The notes under the pieces were generated by a model, which ran no database searches, had not been told where the DNA came from, and saw only the letters and a list, made by a program, of their open reading frames with translations. From the NCBI GenBank assembly GCA_903830945.1, contig CAIKVT010000031.1:1-64000 (forward strand): a stretch of 64,000 nucleotides of DNA, in the 5' to 3' direction. This document shows positions 60,583 to 64,000 of this stretch, one piece after another (the first letter of the stretch is position 1; each line of letters begins with the position of its first letter). Made by a program: the position numbers and the translations under genes. Source of the DNA: an uncultured Elusimicrobia bacterium (GTDB lineage Bacteria; Elusimicrobiota; Elusimicrobia; UBA1565; UBA9628).

Positions 60583-62095
60583 GGTTTTTGTTCCCCCAGA
60601 TAAGTTCTAGCGCCGCCTGGAGCTGGCAGAGACGGTAGCCGTAGGCGTCGACGGTCGTGACGCGCCGGCTCAGGAGGCTGATGTCGAAGGAGTTTCGTAT
60701 AAGGCAGGCGACGCTGCGGCGCGGCGCGGCGTGGTTGACCATCCGCAAGACGGCCCGCTGGCCCGCGAAGCGCAGGGCTTCGAAGCAGAAGAAGACGATG
60801 AGCTCCGCCTGGTCTATCGCATCATTCAGACGCTGGCGAAAACGCGCGTCTGGACCGTTTTCCATTGGCGTATGCATGAGGCGGGCCCAGCGCGGCAGGA
60901 GGCGGCGCAGGAAATCTTCGGGGCCGTGCGGGCCACCCTCGAAGGTGAAGCGCTCGCGGACATCCATGAAGTCCGGGAATAAGACGAGGGTCCGGCCCTC
61001 GCCTTGAGGCAGCGGCAAAGGCAGGGTGCCGGAGCGCGCTATGGCCACGGCCCGGCGCGCGACCCGTAAGGCGAGCTCGGCGCCCGTCTTGGGGTCCGGG
61101 GCGCGGCGGCTCGGCCGGGGGAATTTCAGCAAAGCGGCGATGCGTCCTGTCGCGGCCTTCAGCTCGGAGGCGGGCAGGCCGCCGCTGGCCTGCATCGAGC
61201 GGAACAGATCCACGGACTCCCGCTGCGCGCTGGGGTCGTGCGCGACCATGATGATGTCGTGACCGGCCTTAAAGGCGTCCCAGGCCGCTGTCGGGACCGG
61301 GCCACGGGAGGTGACGGCGCCCATGCATAGGTCGTCGGAGATGATGACGCCCCGGAATCCGAGTCTGCGGCGGAGGAGGTCGCGAGTGATGCGGCGCGAG
61401 AAGCTCGCGGGTCTGCGGTCGAGGGCGGGGTAGCGCACGTGCGAGGTCATGACGGCGGCGACGCCCGCCCGGGTCGCTGCGGCGAAGGGGGCCAGGTGGG
61501 TGCGGAAGAATTCCGTTTTGGGCAGCCGGATGGTGGGCAGGTCGACGTGGGCGTCTTTGGTGGCCGCGCCTTTGCCCGGGAAGTGCTTGGCGCAGGCCGC
61601 CACGCCGTGGTCCTGGAGGCCGCGCAGGAATGCCGTCGCCAGGCGACTGACCAAGGCAGGGTCCGAGCCGAAGGAGCGGATGCCGATGCCGGGGTTATAG
61701 CGCCCGACGCCGACGTCCAAGACCGGGGCCAGGTTCATCCCGATGCCCAGCGGGGCGAGTTCGAGCGCCATCTGGCGGCCCGTGGCGTAGGCGAGCCTGG
61801 GGTCGCGGCAGCGGCCCAGCGCGGCGTTTCCGGGGAAGGCGGTCAGGCCGGACCGGAAGCGCAGGACCCAGCCTCCCTCATGGTCTATGGCGAAGATCAG
61901 CGGCCGGCCCAGCCGGTCCATGAGCCCATGGGTTAAAGCTCGGACCTGCTGTGTGCTTTCGATGTTGCGGGCCAGCAGCAGAACTCCGGAGGCTCCGGTG
62001 TCCCGGAACAGGGAGACCATATCGCGGGTGGGGCGCCGGCCATAGATGCCGAACATGAACAGGCATCCGGGGTCTTGTGACCGCTGCGCGTCCAC
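60389..62095 (-). CDS. nagZ: GH3 beta-N-acetylglucosaminidase-like protein
   Basis: A 568-residue reading of a glycoside hydrolase family 3 protein, like NagZ, which removes GlcNAc from recycled peptidoglycan. Motifs present are FAIDHEGGWVLRF, LAPVLDV, AACAKHFPGKGAATKDAHVDLPTI (acid/base His region), and VIISDDLCMGAV with the nucleophile Asp. After about residue 330 a second domain continues, as in longer GH3 proteins. The last about 64 codons overlap the HEAT gene and look non-native. With one extra G in a five-base run (60593-60597) the frame would end at TGA overlapping the next ATG. The start is GTG, six bases after TATGTT. Confidence 0.8.
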   Translation of the reverse strand: MDAQRSQDPGCLFMFGIYGRRPTRDMVSLFRDTGASGVLLLARNIESTQQVRALTHGLMDRLGRPLIFAIDHEGGWVLRFRSGLTAFPGNAALGRCRDPRLAYATGRQMALELAPLGIGMNLAPVLDVGVGRYNPGIGIRSFGSDPALVSRLATAFLRGLQDHGVAACAKHFPGKGAATKDAHVDLPTIRLPKTEFFRTHLAPFAAATRAGVAAVMTSHVRYPALDRRPASFSRRITRDLLRRRLGFRGVIISDDLCMGAVTSRGPVPTAAWDAFKAGHDIIMVAHDPSAQRESVDLFRSMQASGGLPASELKAATGRIAALLKFPRPSRRAPDPKTGAELALRVARRAVAIARSGTLPLPLPQGEGRTLVLFPDFMDVRERFTFEGGPHGPEDFLRRLLPRWARLMHTPMENGPDARFRQRLNDAIDQAELIVFFCFEALRFAGQRAVLRMVNHAAPRRSVACLIRNSFDISLLSRRVTTVDAYGYRLCQLQAALELIWGNKNHENPHLRTQPLSRRVYGGDGGGKGAAVPEGQAFSSPGRGRHDPEHPHDHPRRRAAQQQPGRTPR

Positions 62096-62101
62096 GGCAG
62101 C

Positions 62102-62107
62102 AACATA
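62102..62107 (-). promoter_or_regulatory. Promoter -10 box, leaderless type
   Basis: On the minus strand TATGTT, then GCTGCC, then the GTG start of the GH3 gene. No ribosome site is present. Confidence 0.4.
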
Positions 62108-62169
62108 TCAAATTTGGCATCATCCGGATAGGATGAGACGGCCGGAGCGACGGCCAGCCAGCGCGGCTA

Positions 62170-62859
62170 TCAGTAACGGCTGCTGCGTTCGATCCAGTCG
62201 ATCAAGCTTTTGAGGAATATCGGGTCGGCGAACATCTGCGCGCCATGACCTCGGCCGGCCTTCAGAAAGCTGGCGGATGGGAACTGCTGCGCGTAGGCGG
62301 TCGCGGTCTGGAAGGCATAGGCGTCTGACGGGGAGGCGGCCACGAGGACCGGTAGTCCGGAGGGCGGGCGCGAGAGGCGTACGCCGCGGTAGTCCATGCC
62401 GGGAGAGAGCAAGGTCAGCCAATGCGGGCGGGGCTTGGCCCAGGATACGAGGTTGGCTCCGATGGAGGCGCCGATGTAGCCGAGGCGGATGGCGGGAATG
62501 CCGAGCGTTTTCAGGAAGGCCGCTGCGGCCTCGATGTCTTGTGTGGCCTTGGGCCATTCCTGGGCCGCGTCGAAGCCCGCGAAATCGGTCTTCCCTTGGG
62601 GGCCAGCCAGGCTTTCGCCGTGGCCGCGCAGGTCCAGGGCCAGGCTGCCGATGCCGCGCTGGCTCAGCTCTGTCACTAAAGGCTGCCACTCGCTCTTGCC
62701 CGCGGCCACGCCGTGCACCAGGATGGCGACGGGCCGGCCTTTCTTGGGCGCCTGGTAGCTGGCGCATATGGTCCAGCCGTCAACCGTTTTGAAGCGGGCG
62801 GACTCGGAGGCCGCGCCGCTCGGGGACAGGAGCAGGACCAGCAGGAGAAGATCTTTCAT
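62170..62859 (-). CDS. Exported alpha/beta hydrolase
   Basis: A 229-residue protein with a hydrophobic leader (about residues 4-18) and an alpha/beta-hydrolase fold. HGVAAGKSEWQPL is the oxyanion-hole segment, the nucleophile elbow is GYIGASIGANL (GxSxG), the acid is in ASPSDAY and the His is in KAGRGHGAQMF. It resembles small carboxyl- or thioesterase-like hydrolases of the DLH/acylpeptide type. Substrate unknown. ATG 62859 is two bases after the stop of the upstream gene; a TTG two codons earlier overlaps that stop. Confidence 0.8.
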   Translation of the reverse strand: MKDLLLLVLLLSPSGAASESARFKTVDGWTICASYQAPKKGRPVAILVHGVAAGKSEWQPLVTELSQRGIGSLALDLRGHGESLAGPQGKTDFAGFDAAQEWPKATQDIEAAAAFLKTLGIPAIRLGYIGASIGANLVSWAKPRPHWLTLLSPGMDYRGVRLSRPPSGLPVLVAASPSDAYAFQTATAYAQQFPSASFLKAGRGHGAQMFADPIFLKSLIDWIERSSRY

Positions 62860-62861
62860 AC

Positions 62862-63518
62862 TCAACGGCTGCGCATGGAGAACTCATAGCCTGCGTTGTA
62901 GATCGAGAACACGGAGTCTTGGATGCGCACCACGCTGCGCAGAAGCTCCCCGGCGGAGTGGCGGAAGAACTTATCCGTGGCCCAGTCGTTCTCCGCGATG
63001 AGTTGGCGCACGGCCGTGGTGTCGAGGTAGAGGGCGTTGAGGGCCAGCTGCAGCTGCTGCACTTGGCTGAGAAGCAGGAGCCCTGCCTGGTAGAGCTCCG
63101 GGTCGGGCAGGGCCTGGGAGGAGGCCATGCGGCAGCGGGCCGTGAGGAAGTAGAGGTTGCTGCGAATCTGGTCGTTGCCCTTAGTGAGGGTCTCGAGGTT
63201 GGCCGAGATGGTGTTGAGACTGGGTTGTGGCTCGGGCTGGGAGAAGGCGTAACGCAGGTTGTCTTGCTGGGCCTTGGCGTAGACGTCTATCTGCTGGATG
63301 TTGACCACCTGTTGAGCGACCTGGCCGGCTAAGGCCTTGAGCACGGCCATGAGCTGGGGGTCGCTCTGCTGGCGGGCGGCACGGCTACGGGATTGGAGCA
63401 GGGCGTCGAAGAAGTAGCTCTCCTGCCAGAGAAGGGGCCCGTCGCTCCAGGCCGCGGCGAGGCGGGGGCAGGCCAGGAGGCCGATACCCAGCAGCAGTAA
63501 CGCCCAAGAGCGTTTCAT
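62862..63518 (-). CDS. Exported helical protein of unknown function
   Basis: A 218-residue protein with a signal peptide (MKRSWALLLLGIGLLACPRLAAA). The mature part is largely helical and Gln/Leu/Ala-rich, with stretches such as LKALAGQVAQQVVNIQQIDVYAKAQQDNLRYAF that could form coiled coils. No family recognised. A TATACT box lies eight bases before the ATG. It is probably cotranscribed with the hydrolase gene that follows. Confidence 0.6.
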   Translation of the reverse strand: MKRSWALLLLGIGLLACPRLAAAWSDGPLLWQESYFFDALLQSRSRAARQQSDPQLMAVLKALAGQVAQQVVNIQQIDVYAKAQQDNLRYAFSQPEPQPSLNTISANLETLTKGNDQIRSNLYFLTARCRMASSQALPDPELYQAGLLLLSQVQQLQLALNALYLDTTAVRQLIAENDWATDKFFRHSAGELLRSVVRIQDSVFSIYNAGYEFSMRSR

Positions 63519-63584
63519 CGTCCTAGAGTATAGTGGATTTCCCCGGGCAAGTGAAGATATTTGACCAGCCCCGTTGGCCTTTGG

Positions 63585-63590
63585 TATCCT
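63585..63590 (+). promoter_or_regulatory. Promoter with -35 and leaderless-type -10
   Basis: TTGACC (63561-63566), an 18-base spacer, TATCCT, six bases, then the ATG of the DoxX gene. This is the most complete promoter of the leaderless set in the window. Confidence 0.6.
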
Positions 63591-63596
63591 GCCTGG

Positions 63597-63980
63597 ATGC
63601 GCACCGAGGACATCCTCGCCCTGGCGGGTCGCCTGCTGTTGGCCGTCATCTTTCTGGCTTCCGCTTTTGGCAAGATCACCAATTTCGACGGCACGCTTAA
63701 ATTCATGGAGGCTCATGGAATGCCCATGACGGCGTTGTTGTGCGCCTGCGCCATCGCTCTGGAGGCCCTGGGGGCCATCACCCTCAGCCTGGGCTATCTC
63801 ACGCGTTGGGGGGCGGCGGCCTTGATCGGGTTCCTCGTGACCGTGACCTGGATCTTCCACTCGGCCCCCGACCAGCGCATCGCTCTGCTTAAGAACCTGG
63901 CCATCATGGGAGGACTCCTCCAGGTCATGGCCTTCGGACCAGGGGCGCTCAGTCTCGACGGTCGGGAGAGGCCTAGGTAG
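63597..63980 (+). CDS. DoxX-family membrane protein
   Basis: A 127-residue four-helix inner-membrane protein of the DoxX family: LALAGRLLLAVIFLASAFGKITNFDGTLKFMEAHGMP at the start, ALEALGAITLSLGYLTRWGAAALIGFLVTVTWIFH in the middle and LLKNLAIMGGLLQVMAFGPG at the end. DoxX proteins are linked to respiratory-quinone, thiol or redox roles, but the function is not settled. The first ATG of the open frame would lie 12 codons upstream; the promoter spacing supports 63597. Confidence 0.85.
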   Translation: MRTEDILALAGRLLLAVIFLASAFGKITNFDGTLKFMEAHGMPMTALLCACAIALEALGAITLSLGYLTRWGAAALIGFLVTVTWIFHSAPDQRIALLKNLAIMGGLLQVMAFGPGALSLDGRERPR

Positions 63981-64000
63981 TCCGATCTTTATGAGTAAGA

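Noticed and set aside
60583-62095. Idea that the HEAT gene starts further downstream
   Set aside because: Its N-terminus is a clear signal peptide and it has GGGGGAAC upstream, so the long overlap is better explained by a frameshift in the GH3 gene.
1-64000. CRISPR arrays, insertion sequences, prophage or toxin-antitoxin modules
   Set aside because: No spaced direct repeats, transposase motifs, terminal inverted repeats or phage structural genes were seen on either strand.

Overview
This is a high-GC, gene-dense, Gram-negative-type bacterial chromosome segment. By eye about 99% of it is occupied and no gap exceeds 300 bases. Envelope genes point to a diderm: ADP-heptose precursor genes (gmhA and a heptose-1-phosphate adenylyltransferase), uppP, a GH3 glycosidase and many exported TPR/NHL/HEAT proteins. 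gatCAB implies indirect Asn/Gln-tRNA charging. A pilin-like helix fused to an RDD protein and a PduS/PduT pair fit a deep-branching anaerobe; my best guess is Elusimicrobiota or a similar lineage. That is inference, because no rRNA is present. There are no CRISPR arrays, prophages or insertion sequences.

Layout. 1-2.7 kb: hypF tail, sodium:solute symporter, and an exported protein behind a structured leader. 2.7-10.5 kb (minus strand): a degenerate GspE-like ATPase, malic enzyme, a pduS-pduT pair, an RDD-pilin fusion, a secreted endonuclease I and rpmB. 10.7-14.5 kb: recG and a polytopic membrane protein. 14.6-21 kb (plus): a purine-oxidation operon (8-oxoguanine deaminase-like, MoaD-like, three-subunit molybdenum hydroxylase) ending in methylmalonyl-CoA decarboxylase. 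21-33 kb: trmO, a YchF-like protein, an OPA-type transporter, uppP with a TPR gene, a SulP-STAS-cNMP protein, radical SAM, nitroreductase, HD and KTSC proteins, then tRNA-Arg. 33-46 kb (plus): an exported M49-like peptidase, then uvrD-gatC-TPR-gatA-nudix-gatB-NHL/transglutaminase-TPR, joined by 1-8 base overlaps. 47-59 kb (minus): a tightly packed run from an HD-GYP gene through rsmI, sua5-phosphatase fusion, glyA, receiver, MTAP, cdd, accB-like, zinc-ribbon/TPR, accC, gmhA and hldC-type to a repeated FecR-like protein. 59-64 kb: HEAT protein, GH3 glycosidase, hydrolase, exported protein and DoxX.

The most notable points are: an AccB-like protein that has lost its biotinylation lysine beside an intact accC; an RDD-pseudopilin fusion; an orphan PduS/PduT electron-transfer pair without shell genes; ten or so genes whose start codon lies 6-7 bases after a -10 box, which predicts leaderless transcripts; a likely one-base frameshift near the end of the GH3 gene; and a 486-base near-identical repeat in the FecR-like gene.
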